This document shows, one piece after another, positions 8,541 to 16,630 of a DNA stretch of 35,212 nucleotides. The translations under genes and the position numbers were made by a program. Source of the stretch: Oscillospiraceae bacterium (GTDB taxonomy: Bacteria > Bacillota > Clostridia > Oscillospirales > CAG-272). The notes beneath the pieces are model-generated. The model worked only from the letters and a program-made list of their open reading frames with translations, was not told the origin of the DNA and did not search any database. Where the stretch lies: positions 1 to 35,212 of the forward strand of contig SVQZ01000025.1 in NCBI GenBank assembly GCA_015065105.1, given 5' to 3'. Within the stretch, counting starts at the first letter, position 1; every line of letters begins with the position of its first letter.

Positions 8541-8575
8541 CTGCCGCAAGTCGGAAATTTTCCGACTTGCGGCAG
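8541..8575. terminator. Bidirectional hairpin terminator
   Basis: CTGCCGCAAGTCGGAAA and its reverse complement form a near-perfect palindrome between convergent genes. On the minus strand it is followed by TTTTGTTTGA; on the plus strand the T-tract is poorer. Confidence 0.8.
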
Positions 8576-8593
8576 TCTCATATTTGTTTTAGC

Positions 8594-9727
8594 TTATCGT
8601 GTTGCGGATCTTTTCTTTGAAATAAAGTGAAGAGCTATTGCTGCAACGAACAATGCAATTGCGGCATAACCAAAGCCGTCATAGGTCTGAGGGCTTGAGC
8701 TGCCTGTGGAATTACCCTTGTTTGCAGAGCTGTTGTTATTTGCGGGTTTGTTTGTATTGTTATTATTTGTGTTGGTATTAGTATTTGTATTGGTGTTGGT
8801 ATTTGTATTTGTACCGCCGTTATTTGTTTCACCTGCACCGCCGTCGCCGTCTGCCGCGCCGTTATCATCAACAGGTCCGCCGCTTAACATAAAGTGCATA
8901 CCGTGTGCCTGAAGGATCCATCCGGAGCACATGATACCGGGAGTACCGTCGGGAAGGGTCTTTGCTATGGTAACGTAACGGCTGCCTGTGATCATACCGT
9001 TCTGCTCGGGGTCGAATACTCTGTCATAATATATCATAGCACCGCTGATCTTGTTACCTGCTTTAGCTGTGATCTCAGGTGTAAGGGGAGCGTCACCGAA
9101 GGAATATTCCGCTGTATCTGCACAGAGAAGAGTCCAGGGAAGAGCAACCTCAAAGCGCCAGCCTGTTGCGGTCTGCGCGCCCAAGCCCTTGACCTGCTCG
9201 GTTATGTCAGCATCATTGAAGTGTGTACGGTAGGTCTTAACAGTACCGTCTTCAAAAAGTCCGAAGCAGTACCAGGGAGCCGCATCGTTATTAAAGCCGT
9301 TATTCAAAAGCGCCTGAAGGGGGTCAACCGAATATACGAAAACGTCACCGTTCCAACCGGGCATATTTCCTGTAACGTTATCCGTTTCGATATCGTCAAC
9401 ACCTGTACAGATAGTATATTCGGGAACGCTGATATCTGCCGCGATATAGAGATTATCCTTATCCCATGCACGGTAGATATTACCTGTGATAACAACCTCT
9501 TCACCGCCCCAGCAGCCGTCGGTATTGGTCTTGTCGATATACTGTGCCGCAGACCAGCCCTCAGCTGTATTGATAACACCGTCTATTGTAGGTGTACCGT
9601 AGGGACAGTCTATCTCGCCGATCTCGTCAACGAAGTTATCGTCAACCATTGTATCAGCAAAAACTGTCATGGGAAGAAGAAGTGCGCCAAGCATAAATAC
9701 GCATAATAATATCTTCATTACTTTCAT
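8594..9727 (-). CDS. Secreted CBM9/DOMON-like protein with C-terminal membrane anchor
   Basis: A 377-residue exported protein. A signal peptide (MKVMKILLCVFMLGALLLPM, cleavage near TVFA|DT) is followed by a beta-rich domain (about 37-280) with the look of CBM9/DOMON-like families: GTPTIDGVINTAEGW at its start, then WDKDNLYIAADI and NGDVFVYSVD. A Gly/Asp-rich then Asn/Thr repeat linker (about 290-340) leads to PQTYDGFGYAAIALFVAAIA and a basic tail. That end has the layout of a sortase signal, with PQTYD in place of a TG motif, or may be a plain membrane anchor. AAGGAG seven bases ahead supports the start. It shares its main domain with the protein at 13404-15170 (FVxExGE, APWYCF, NGDV). Function is probably surface binding of glycan or another ligand; no catalytic motif was seen. 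Confidence 0.75.
   Translation of the reverse strand: MKVMKILLCVFMLGALLLPMTVFADTMVDDNFVDEIGEIDCPYGTPTIDGVINTAEGWSAAQYIDKTNTDGCWGGEEVVITGNIYRAWDKDNLYIAADISVPEYTICTGVDDIETDNVTGNMPGWNGDVFVYSVDPLQALLNNGFNNDAAPWYCFGLFEDGTVKTYRTHFNDADITEQVKGLGAQTATGWRFEVALPWTLLCADTAEYSFGDAPLTPEITAKAGNKISGAMIYYDRVFDPEQNGMITGSRYVTIAKTLPDGTPGIMCSGWILQAHGMHFMLSGGPVDDNGAADGDGGAGETNNGGTNTNTNTNTNTNTNTNNNNTNKPANNNSSANKGNSTGSSSPQTYDGFGYAAIALFVAAIALHFISKKRSATR
8751..8813 (-). repeat. Asn-Thr coding microsatellite
   Basis: Minus-strand hexamer-like units of the AATACA/AATACC type encode alternating Asn-Thr in the linker of the CBM9-like protein. Length change by whole units would keep the frame. Confidence 0.75.
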
Positions 9728-9773
9728 GATTATTCTCCTTGATTTATTATATATTTTTAAATTAAATTACTGT

Positions 9774-9842
9774 GCTTCGGGCATTTGAACGAAAAGATTC
9801 AGAGCAGTTCATGCCCGATCGTTGCCTGCGGGCGCTGCCTAC
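9774..9842 (+). repeat. Dispersed GC-rich palindromic repeat, copy B
   Basis: Runs from GCTTCGGGCATTT to GCCTGCGGGCGCTGCC. It is nearly identical to copy C 96 bases downstream. CGGGCAT near the left end pairs with ATGCCCG in the middle; the same middle GCCCG can instead pair with the CGGGC to its right, so two hairpins compete. Confidence 0.75.
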
Positions 9843-9869
9843 TTTTTTTATATTATTGAAATTCACCCT

Positions 9870-9938
9870 GCTTCGGGCATTTACACGAAAAGCTTCAAAA
9901 CAGTCCATGCCCGATCGTTGCCTGCGGGCGCTGCCCGC
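9870..9938 (+). repeat. Dispersed GC-rich palindromic repeat, copy C
   Basis: Tandem partner of copy B with about eight differences over 69 bases. Its terminal GCGGGC-GCT-GCCCGC hairpin touches the phoU stop codon, so it could serve as the phoU 3' end structure. Confidence 0.75.
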
Positions 9939-10582
9939 TATTTGTCGGTGTGTTTACCGGTGATAGAATATATTACCCATTCCGCAACGTCTGCGGCATG
10001 ATCACCGATACGCTCGAAATATTTTGCAACCATCAGAAAGTCAAGAGCCTGACCGGAGCATTCGGGAGCGGTGTGTATGGCATTTATAAGCATCTCCTTT
10101 TCCGAAACGAAGAGCTTATCCACCTTGTCGTCATTGTCTCTTACAGCCAGCGCCATGTTGATATCGTTATGTACAAAGGCATGAATACTGTCTATTGCCA
10201 TATGTATAGTTTCCCTCGCCATATCGGGTAAAGCAAACAGATCTACGGTATAGGGGGTATCCGCCATAAAAACGGTAAGCTCGGAAATATCGCTTGCCTG
10301 ATCGCCTATCCTTGCAAGATTTGCGATCATTTTTTGGGCGGCATGTATCTGTCTCAGCTGAACGTGATTAGGGGAACGCAGTAAAAGCTTGATGGTGAAA
10401 TTTTCTATCTGCTTTTCCTTTTCAATTATTTCGCCATTTATATGGAATGTGTTTTTTGCAGTCTGCACGTCTTGATTAATAAAGCCCTTTGCCGCACAGG
10501 CAATGGCACGTTCGACCAAGGCGCCCATTTCAATAAGGTTAAAATTCAGCTTTTCAAGCTGCTTATCAAGTGCGTTTTCCAT
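9938..10582 (-). CDS. phoU: Phosphate signalling protein PhoU
   Basis: Cytoplasmic helical regulator that links the Pst phosphate transporter to the PhoR kinase and controls phosphate uptake. Two three-helix PhoU repeats are present, each with the metal-binding signature: ARIGDQASDI in the first half and ERIGDHAADVAEW in the second. I start it at the ATG at 10582 (MENALDKQL), because AGTGGGTGA is just upstream and the promoter -10 box ends only about four bases before the earlier GTG. The protein has 214 residues, normal for the family. No pst genes or phosphate two-component system are in the window, so it stands alone with its own promoter. Confidence 0.94.
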   Translation of the reverse strand: MENALDKQLEKLNFNLIEMGALVERAIACAAKGFINQDVQTAKNTFHINGEIIEKEKQIENFTIKLLLRSPNHVQLRQIHAAQKMIANLARIGDQASDISELTVFMADTPYTVDLFALPDMARETIHMAIDSIHAFVHNDINMALAVRDNDDKVDKLFVSEKEMLINAIHTAPECSGQALDFLMVAKYFERIGDHAADVAEWVIYSITGKHTDK

Positions 10583-10597
10583 AGCATCACCCACTCT

Positions 10598-10626
10598 ATA
10601 ATACCATTTTTAAATGACAAAATCAA
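10598..10626 (-). promoter_or_regulatory. Sigma-A promoter for phoU
   Basis: TTGATT and TATTAT with a 17-base spacer on the minus strand. The -10 ends 16 bases before the ATG, so the leader would be only about 8-10 bases. Confidence 0.8.
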
Positions 10627-10664
10627 GAGTTATTTTTCAATTTATCATATTACGGCAAAAAAGT

Positions 10665-11885
10665 TTAGTTTTCAAGAATATATTCAAGAGCCTTCATTAT
10701 GCCGTATCTTCCGCTTTCATAGGTAAGACCGCCCTGCAAAAATGCAATATAGGGCTCACGCATGGGGCCGTCTGCGGAAAGCTCTATGGAAGAGCCCTGC
10801 ACGAATGCTCCCGCCGCCATTATTACCTCGTCGCTGTAGCCCGGCATTGCCCAGGGCATGGGAGCAACGTAGGAATCTATGGGAGAGCCTGCCTGGATCC
10901 CCTGGCAGAATTTTATAAGCTTATCGGGCTCGCCTAAGGTCAAGGTCTGGATGATATCGTTTCTTTTTTCACCCGCCTTGGGGGAAACGTCGAAGCCGCA
11001 GGCTTCAAATACAGCCGCCGCAAAATGTGCGGTCTTCACAGCCTGAGCTACTGTGTGGGGAGCATAGAAGAAGCCCTTATATAAAAGCTTGTTCTGATCA
11101 AGAGTCGCGCCTGCCTCAAGACCTATAGCGGGGCAGGAATATCTGTAGGAGCAGAGTTCGACCGCTTCTCTTTTGCCTGCGATATATCCGCCGCTCTCGG
11201 CAACACCGCCTCCCGGATTCTTGATAAGAGAACCGATGATAAGGTCTGCCTTGGGCTCGGTCACGTCAACAAATTCACCGTAGCAGTTATCAACAACAAC
11301 GTAAGCGTTACTTCTTGCATGGGAAAATTCAACTATTTTATTGATCTCTTCAACAGAGAGTGTAGGACGGTTAACGTAACCCTTGGAGCGCTGGATATAA
11401 ACCATTTTTACGCGGGGGTCCTTGAGCTGCTCGGAAAAATCCTCACCTAACTCAACCTGACGGTATTCGACACCGAAATCTATAAGCGAGCCGCTTCCGT
11501 CAGCACCCTTACTGCTGATACCGATAACCTCATCAAGGGTATCGTAGGGCTTACCGGTAACAGCCAACATAACGTCACCGGGACGAAGTATTCCGAAAAG
11601 GGCAATAGTCAAAGCGTGGGTGCCGTTTATCATATTGTGGCGGATAAAGGCATCCTCGGCATTAAAAACTCTTGCTACAACTTTATCAAGGGTCTCTCTG
11701 CCCTTATCGTCATAGCCGTAGCCGTCAGAGCCTAAAAGACATTCCTTTGAAACACGAAACTCTGAGAATGCCTTCATGACCTTTTCGGTATTTATATAAG
11801 ATATTTCGTCTATTCTTGCAAATTCATCACGAAGGGAAAGCTCTGCCTCCCTTGCTATATCAAGTATTTTATTACTAAAGCTCAT
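10665..11885 (-). CDS. YnbB-like PLP-dependent enzyme (methionine gamma-lyase family / 'aluminium resistance')
   Basis: A 406-residue fold-type I PLP enzyme of the family annotated as methionine gamma-lyase family or aluminium resistance protein (YnbB in Bacillus). Visible features: GYGYDDKGRETLD, NMINGTHA (a turn before the PLP phosphate region), VVVDNCYGEF with the Asp199 that contacts the PLP ring nitrogen, and IGSLIKNPGGG with Lys222 as the likely Schiff-base lysine. The reaction is not known for this family, so the methionine lyase name is by homology only. An AGAGG ribosome binding site precedes the ATG. It follows murD by ten bases, so the two share an operon. Confidence 0.88.
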   Translation of the reverse strand: MSFSNKILDIAREAELSLRDEFARIDEISYINTEKVMKAFSEFRVSKECLLGSDGYGYDDKGRETLDKVVARVFNAEDAFIRHNMINGTHALTIALFGILRPGDVMLAVTGKPYDTLDEVIGISSKGADGSGSLIDFGVEYRQVELGEDFSEQLKDPRVKMVYIQRSKGYVNRPTLSVEEINKIVEFSHARSNAYVVVDNCYGEFVDVTEPKADLIIGSLIKNPGGGVAESGGYIAGKREAVELCSYRYSCPAIGLEAGATLDQNKLLYKGFFYAPHTVAQAVKTAHFAAAVFEACGFDVSPKAGEKRNDIIQTLTLGEPDKLIKFCQGIQAGSPIDSYVAPMPWAMPGYSDEVIMAAGAFVQGSSIELSADGPMREPYIAFLQGGLTYESGRYGIMKALEYILEN

Positions 11886-11895
11886 TATAATCCTC

Positions 11896-13248
11896 TTAAA
11901 GCGATCTCACTATTTCCTTAAATTTATTTCCTCTTGCCATAAAGTTGGGGAAAGCATCAAAGCTGGTGCATCCGGGAGAAAGGATAACCACATCTCCCTC
12001 CGAGGCAAGTTCAGATGCCTTCTTAACTGCTGATTCAAAATCGGGCTCTACAGCAACCTCAAGTCCGCTGTCCTTGTATTCGGGGCAGTTCATTACAGCA
12101 TTATATATCGTTTCTCTTGTAGCACCTGTAAGAACAACCTTCTTTGCACCCTTACATAAAGTGACCGCAAGGCCGTCAAAGGGTACTCCCTTGTCCTTGC
12201 CGCCGCAGATGGCGATAACCTTTTCATCGAAGGAAGCAAGGGCTGCCGCGGTACGGCTGGGGCTGGAGTCGATAGAGGAATTATAATATCTTACTCCATC
12301 CTTTACACGAACAAGCTCGATACGGTGCTCAACACCGCCAAAGGTCTTTGCAAGGTCAACGATAATATCCTTGCCCACTATATCATAAACAGCAGCGATA
12401 GCTGCCATATAGTTTTCTACGTTATGGTGACCGGGGATGAGAATGTCGTCGGTATCAACTACCTTTTCATCTCCGCACCATATAGCACCGTCCTTTTCGT
12501 ACACCATACCCTCATATCCGAAGAAGATTACGCTTGTGCCCGCAACAGCTTCATAGGCAAGAGCGCGGGTGGGTTCGTTTGCGTAGTTAAGAATAAGCTT
12601 ATTGCTCTCGTCCTCTGTCATATGAAGGAATATATTTTTCTTTGCATCCACATATTCCTGCATATCGGTATGATAGTCAAGATGATTGGGAGAAAGGTTT
12701 GTTATAACCGCTCTGTGAGGGGAGCGCTTCATAGTATGAAGCTGGAAGCTGGAAAGCTCAAGCACCGCCCAATCATCCTCTGTCATTTCGTCAACAAAGG
12801 GCAGAAGAGGTGCGCCTATATTACCGCCCACATAAACCTTGCCGAATTTCTTTTCGATCATTTTTGAGATAAGGGTTGTTGTGGTAGTCTTGCCGTCACT
12901 TCCCGTGACCGCGATCATTTTAGCGGGGCATCTTTCAAAGAAAAGCTCCATTTCGGAGGTAAGCACGCTTCCCTTTGCTACCGCCTCGGCAAGTTCGGGG
13001 GTATCATAGCGCATACCGGGGGTACGGAATATGTATTCCTCGTCGATATTTTTAAGATAATCCTCGCCGCAGATAAGCTTAACGCCCTTCTCCTGCAAGG
13101 CAAGAACATTCTCTCCCATTGCGGACAACTCCTTACGGTCTCTGCCCGTAACCAAAGCACCCTCCTTTAAAAGGTACTCGATAAGGGGAAGATTTGATAT
13201 ACCCATGCCGATAACGGCAACTCTTTTATCCTTGAATGTAAGCTTCAT
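11896..13248 (-). CDS. murD: UDP-N-acetylmuramoylalanine-D-glutamate ligase
   Basis: Cytosolic Mur ligase that adds D-glutamate to UDP-MurNAc-L-Ala using ATP. The start is set at the ATG at 13248 (MKLTFKDKRVAVIG), with AAGGAG seven bases upstream; an upstream ATG eight codons earlier lacks a site. The N-terminal domain has the GMGISNLPL UDP-binding loop. The central ATPase domain has VTGSDGKTTTTT (about 115-125), ELSSFQL and NLSPNHLDYH. The C-terminal domain has AICGGKDKG and VILSPGCTSFDAFPNFMARG, both MurD-type. It has 450 residues, typical. It is outside any division and cell wall cluster and is paired with the YnbB-like gene. Confidence 0.96.
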   Translation of the reverse strand: MKLTFKDKRVAVIGMGISNLPLIEYLLKEGALVTGRDRKELSAMGENVLALQEKGVKLICGEDYLKNIDEEYIFRTPGMRYDTPELAEAVAKGSVLTSEMELFFERCPAKMIAVTGSDGKTTTTTLISKMIEKKFGKVYVGGNIGAPLLPFVDEMTEDDWAVLELSSFQLHTMKRSPHRAVITNLSPNHLDYHTDMQEYVDAKKNIFLHMTEDESNKLILNYANEPTRALAYEAVAGTSVIFFGYEGMVYEKDGAIWCGDEKVVDTDDILIPGHHNVENYMAAIAAVYDIVGKDIIVDLAKTFGGVEHRIELVRVKDGVRYYNSSIDSSPSRTAAALASFDEKVIAICGGKDKGVPFDGLAVTLCKGAKKVVLTGATRETIYNAVMNCPEYKDSGLEVAVEPDFESAVKKASELASEGDVVILSPGCTSFDAFPNFMARGNKFKEIVRSL

Positions 13249-13277
13249 AGTATCGCTCCTTAATTTTGTCATTATAC

Positions 13278-13306
13278 ATTATATATATATTTATGTGAAT
13301 AATCAA
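13278..13306 (-). promoter_or_regulatory. Sigma-A promoter for murD
   Basis: TTGATT and TATAAT on the minus strand with a 17-base spacer, about 30 bases before the murD ATG. The -35 region TTGATTATTCACA recurs, with one extra base, in the divergent promoter at 13344. Confidence 0.75.
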
Positions 13307-13343
13307 CAAGATAATAAAAATTTTTCATTACCGAAACAAATAA

Positions 13344-13372
13344 TTGATTTATTCACAAATTAATGATATCAT
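13344..13372 (+). promoter_or_regulatory. Sigma-A promoter for the SLH-domain protein
   Basis: TTGATT and TATCAT with a 17-base spacer, about 31 bases before the ATG at 13404, which has an AAGGAGA ribosome binding site. Confidence 0.75.
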
Positions 13373-13403
13373 TTAATTATAATTATTTTAAGGAGAACCG
13401 AAA

Positions 13404-15170
13404 ATGAAAAAGACAAGATTTTTTATTTTTGCCATCTTTGTTTTATCACTTACAGCATTAACACTGATCTGCTCAAACGCATTTGTGAACGAGGTGGGCG
13501 AGGTGCCTGCAATGATCGTTCCGGAGGATGCAGACGTATTTTCCTCCGCGCTTTGGAGCAATAATACGGTCACCTACGTTGACGAAAAGAATGCGGCAAC
13601 CGCATGGGGCGGCAGAAGCCAGGTATCTACCGAGCATGAGCTTTCCTTCGCCTATAATTCCACCTATCTTTTCGCAAAGATAAAGACCATTGATGAAACT
13701 CAGGTATTTTCAACAGAGGTTACCGACGATTCCCACGCCTTTAACGGAGACGTGGCTATTCTTCAATTTGACCTTTCAAGAAGCTTTGTTAATTCCGAGT
13801 ATTCACAGAGCACCGCTCCCTGGTATTGCTTTACCGTAATGGAGGACAAAAGTATCTCTGTTATAAGCACTGCCTCCGGCGGTAATCCCTGCGATGATAT
13901 CATCATTACCGGAAGCTACGTACAGAACGAAAGCTGGACGGTTATAGCGGCTATTCCTTTTTCAAGAATCATCGAAGACAGCCTTGCGGGAACAGAGGGC
14001 GCTGTTGTAATAGATCCCGAAACGGTTGCGGATATGGGTGTTATCCATAACGCAAAGCTTATCTACGTTGACGCCCATATCTACGGTACAAATCCTTACT
14101 ATGACGATATGTGCGACGGTTATAACTACGAGGGAGATATCGTTGTACATACCCGAAACTTCACTCCCTGTAACGTTATCCCAGGCACAGAATACGCAGG
14201 TACAGACGGTAACCCCCAGCAGGCAAGAACCTGCGGTATCTACCTCTACACCACCGACCACATATGCGAAGCAGGCGACTGGGAGATAATAGTTGAGGCA
14301 AGCTGTACCGAACAGAAAAAAGAAGCCCGTAAATGCACAATATGTCAGAGAGAGATGCAGATAAAGATCGGCAGCTACGGTCATGATGACGGCATCTGGG
14401 TAGTCACCAAGGAGCCCTCCTGCACCAGCGGCTTCAAAGAAAGACGTTGTACCATGTGTGAAACGGTTCTTGAATCCGAGGTTATAGCATCCCTTTACGG
14501 ACATAAGGATAATTCCAAGGTAGTTTACGGTATCAGAGTAAACGCTGAAAACAGAAAAGAGCTTTACTGCACCGTATGCGACATCGTTATAGATATCGAT
14601 GCATCAAATATCGACCTTGTATTCGAGGACACCCCCAAGAACACATGGTACGGCGATGCGGTAGGTTATATCTACACTCTCGGCTATATGGGAAGCACAT
14701 CCTCCGAAAGAGATATTTTCGAGCCCGATACCACTACCACAAGAGCAATGTTCGTTACCATTCTGGGCAGATTCCACGGCATAGAGGAAAACCTCTATAC
14801 AGACACTCCCTTCAGTGACGTTCTTCCCGGTCAGTGGTACACTCCCTACGTTGCATGGGCTTATGAAACAGGCGTTGTAAAGGGTCTTCCCGACGGCAGC
14901 TTCGGTGTACGTAAGACTATTACCCGAGAGCAGATAGTTACCATACTTTACAGATTTGACGATCCCGCCTACTCCTTCGACCCCGCCTCCCTTGAAGCAT
15001 ATACCGACAGGAACGAGGTAAGCGATTATGCCCTTGAGGCTTTTGCATGGGCTGTTGAGAACAACGTGGTGAACGGCACCTCAAAGACCACTCTTTCCCC
15101 CAAGAAGACCGCCGCAAGAGCGGGCATCGCACAGCTTATACTCAACTATTTTGATTATTTGTTAAGTTAA
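13404..15170 (+). CDS. Secreted CBM9-like surface protein with Cys-rich repeats and SLH domains
   Basis: A 588-residue exported protein. A signal peptide (about 1-27, MKKTRFFIFAIFVLSLTALT) precedes a beta-rich domain (about 30-265) homologous to that of the protein at 8594-9727: FVNEVGEV, FNGDVAILQFDL and APWYCF correspond. Residues about 285-400 hold repeats with the layout WxVxKEPSCTxGxKxRRCTMC, a CxxC-containing module common in gut Firmicutes surface proteins. Residues about 413-588 contain three SLH motifs (TRAMFVTILGRF, TREQIVTILYRF and the degenerate ARAGIAQLILNYF), which would bind it to cell wall polymer. It is monocistronic with its own promoter and terminator. The role is probably binding at the surface; the ligand is unknown. 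Confidence 0.85.
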   Translation: MKKTRFFIFAIFVLSLTALTLICSNAFVNEVGEVPAMIVPEDADVFSSALWSNNTVTYVDEKNAATAWGGRSQVSTEHELSFAYNSTYLFAKIKTIDETQVFSTEVTDDSHAFNGDVAILQFDLSRSFVNSEYSQSTAPWYCFTVMEDKSISVISTASGGNPCDDIIITGSYVQNESWTVIAAIPFSRIIEDSLAGTEGAVVIDPETVADMGVIHNAKLIYVDAHIYGTNPYYDDMCDGYNYEGDIVVHTRNFTPCNVIPGTEYAGTDGNPQQARTCGIYLYTTDHICEAGDWEIIVEASCTEQKKEARKCTICQREMQIKIGSYGHDDGIWVVTKEPSCTSGFKERRCTMCETVLESEVIASLYGHKDNSKVVYGIRVNAENRKELYCTVCDIVIDIDASNIDLVFEDTPKNTWYGDAVGYIYTLGYMGSTSSERDIFEPDTTTTRAMFVTILGRFHGIEENLYTDTPFSDVLPGQWYTPYVAWAYETGVVKGLPDGSFGVRKTITREQIVTILYRFDDPAYSFDPASLEAYTDRNEVSDYALEAFAWAVENNVVNGTSKTTLSPKKTAARAGIAQLILNYFDYLLS

Positions 15171-15180
15171 CAATAAAGGA

Positions 15181-15215
15181 GCTGTCTCAAATGCAAAAAA
15201 CGCATTTGAGACAGC
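15181..15215. terminator. Bidirectional terminator
   Basis: GCTGTCTCAAATGC pairs perfectly with 15202-15215 around an AAAAAAC loop, followed by CCTTTTTATTTTA on the plus strand. It separates the convergent SLH protein and permease genes. Confidence 0.92.
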
Positions 15216-15220
15216 CCTTT

Positions 15221-16342
15221 TTATTTTACAAAATACATAATTACCGTAAGAATAATAACGAAGGCAAAATTGAATACCGAAAATATTTTTATGTAATACC
15301 ATGCTTTACCGGGATTATGACGGGTATATTCACTAAAGGTGATAAGGCTTGCAAGGGATGCAATAAGAGTTCCGGCACCGCCTATATTCACCGCCCAAAG
15401 AAGCTCGCGGTAATTGTTTGTAAACTGTGAAAGAAGTATCGCTGTGGGAACGTTACTTATGCATTGGCAAGAGAGCACACCGAAGATAAGGGCACTCTTT
15501 TCGAGAAGCATTGAAAAGAAGTATCTTATAAGATCTATACGTCCCATATTCCCCGCAAAAATGAAAAAGAAGACAAAGGTGAAAAGCAGAGGATAATCCA
15601 CCATGCAAAGCGCTTTTCTATCTACAAAGAAAAGTACTGCGGGGATTATTATAAGTCCTGTCCAATAAGGTATTCCCCGAAAAACTATTGCAATGGAAAG
15701 AGCGAAAAGAATAAGGAATAATACTGTTTTACCTTTGGGCAATTTTATACCCGAATCGGGCGCCTCGAGGGGCTCGTTTTTAACGAAGACAAGACAGCAC
15801 AAGGTTATAAGAATGATGGCAAGAATAAAGGGTAAAAACATTATACCCATGAATTCAAGAGTCGGTATCTTAAAAAAGGAATAGAGATACAGATTCTGAG
15901 GATTGCCGAAGGGGGTGAGCATTCCGCCTAAGTTTGCCGCAATATTCTGCATAACGAAGGTGAATGCCATATACTTTTCCTTACCGGTACTGCGAAGCAT
16001 ATAGAAGCCTAAGGGAAGGAAGGTAAGAAGCGCCATATCGTTGGCAATAAGCATTGAGCCGATAAAGGTTATATAGACCAGCGCAAGTATCGCAATACGC
16101 GCGGTCCTGAACATACGCACTATCCTTTCGGCAAGCATATAAAAGAATCTTATGTTTTTAAGCGCGCACACCACCGCCAAAACACAGAAAAGACAGGTTA
16201 AGGTTTTAAGATCAAAATAACCTAAATATTCCTTATCCGGCGGTACGATAAAGCAGGTAATGACCGCGGCAAAAAATGCCGCAAACATCATAAAATTCTT
16301 TTTTATAAATATAAATAGATTTTCAAAAAAGAACTGTTTCAT
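15221..16342 (-). CDS. ArsB/NhaD/SLC13-superfamily anion permease
   Basis: A 373-residue polytopic membrane protein with about ten hydrophobic segments. The first half contains LIANDMALLTFLPL and the hairpin-loop motif NIAANLGGMLTPFGNPQNL; the second half contains SNVPTAILLSQF. Together these are the paired signatures of the ion transporter superfamily that includes ArsB, NhaD and the SLC13/CitM carriers. It is shorter than ArsB (about 430), so I would not call arsenite export; the substrate could be a dicarboxylate, sulfate or another anion. AGAGG precedes the ATG. A promoter lies about 125 bases upstream, giving a leader with a GCGTG/CACGC palindrome. Confidence 0.8.
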   Translation of the reverse strand: MKQFFFENLFIFIKKNFMMFAAFFAAVITCFIVPPDKEYLGYFDLKTLTCLFCVLAVVCALKNIRFFYMLAERIVRMFRTARIAILALVYITFIGSMLIANDMALLTFLPLGFYMLRSTGKEKYMAFTFVMQNIAANLGGMLTPFGNPQNLYLYSFFKIPTLEFMGIMFLPFILAIILITLCCLVFVKNEPLEAPDSGIKLPKGKTVLFLILFALSIAIVFRGIPYWTGLIIIPAVLFFVDRKALCMVDYPLLFTFVFFFIFAGNMGRIDLIRYFFSMLLEKSALIFGVLSCQCISNVPTAILLSQFTNNYRELLWAVNIGGAGTLIASLASLITFSEYTRHNPGKAWYYIKIFSVFNFAFVIILTVIMYFVK

Positions 16343-16433
16343 AAAGCCTCTTGTTTTTCAACTTATAGGAATTTTCTCCACCTCGTACAAATATAGATTC
16401 GGTTATTTGCTGAGGATATGGGCGAAATTTGAT

Positions 16434-16447
16434 GCGTGCCGGCACGC
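16434..16447. repeat. GCGTGCCGGCACGC palindrome in the permease leader
   Basis: A perfect 14-base palindrome lying in the 5' leader of the permease mRNA, next to a run of six T on the plus strand. It may be a decayed member of the GC-rich repeat family (whose other copies end in GCGGG...CCCGC); the flanking match is weak. I see no gene in the 288 bases between 16342 and 16631. Confidence 0.4.
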
Positions 16448-16467
16448 TTTTTTAAAATTGCGTTGAG

Positions 16468-16496
16468 ATTATACCACAGTTTTTTCCTTTATTCAA
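16468..16496 (-). promoter_or_regulatory. Sigma-A promoter for the permease
   Basis: TTGAAT and TATAAT with a 17-base spacer on the minus strand, and a leader of about 120 bases to the ATG at 16342. Confidence 0.8.
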
Positions 16497-16556
16497 TAAC
16501 AATTTTTAAACTCTTTGTTTCTCGTTTTGCGAGAATTTCTCTCATAAAACAAGTTA

Positions 16557-16585
16557 TTTACTTTTTTATTTTCCTTGGCTATAAT
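16557..16585 (+). promoter_or_regulatory. Promoter for the HTH regulator
   Basis: TTTACT and TATAAT with a 17-base spacer, about 45 bases before the ATG at 16631. A TTCTCG/CGAGAA inverted repeat lies just upstream and could be an operator. Confidence 0.65.
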
Positions 16586-16630
16586 TAAGGTACAGGGTTG
16601 CAGCCGAATTTTAATTTAAGGAGTAAAACC

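Noticed and set aside
8894-9706. Plus-strand open frame of 270 codons opposite the CBM9-like gene
   Set aside because: The minus strand has a signal peptide, ribosome binding site and a paralogue elsewhere; the plus frame has none of these.
15221-16342. Arsenite efflux pump ArsB
   Set aside because: It is shorter than ArsB and there is no arsR, arsA or arsC nearby; only the superfamily can be supported.
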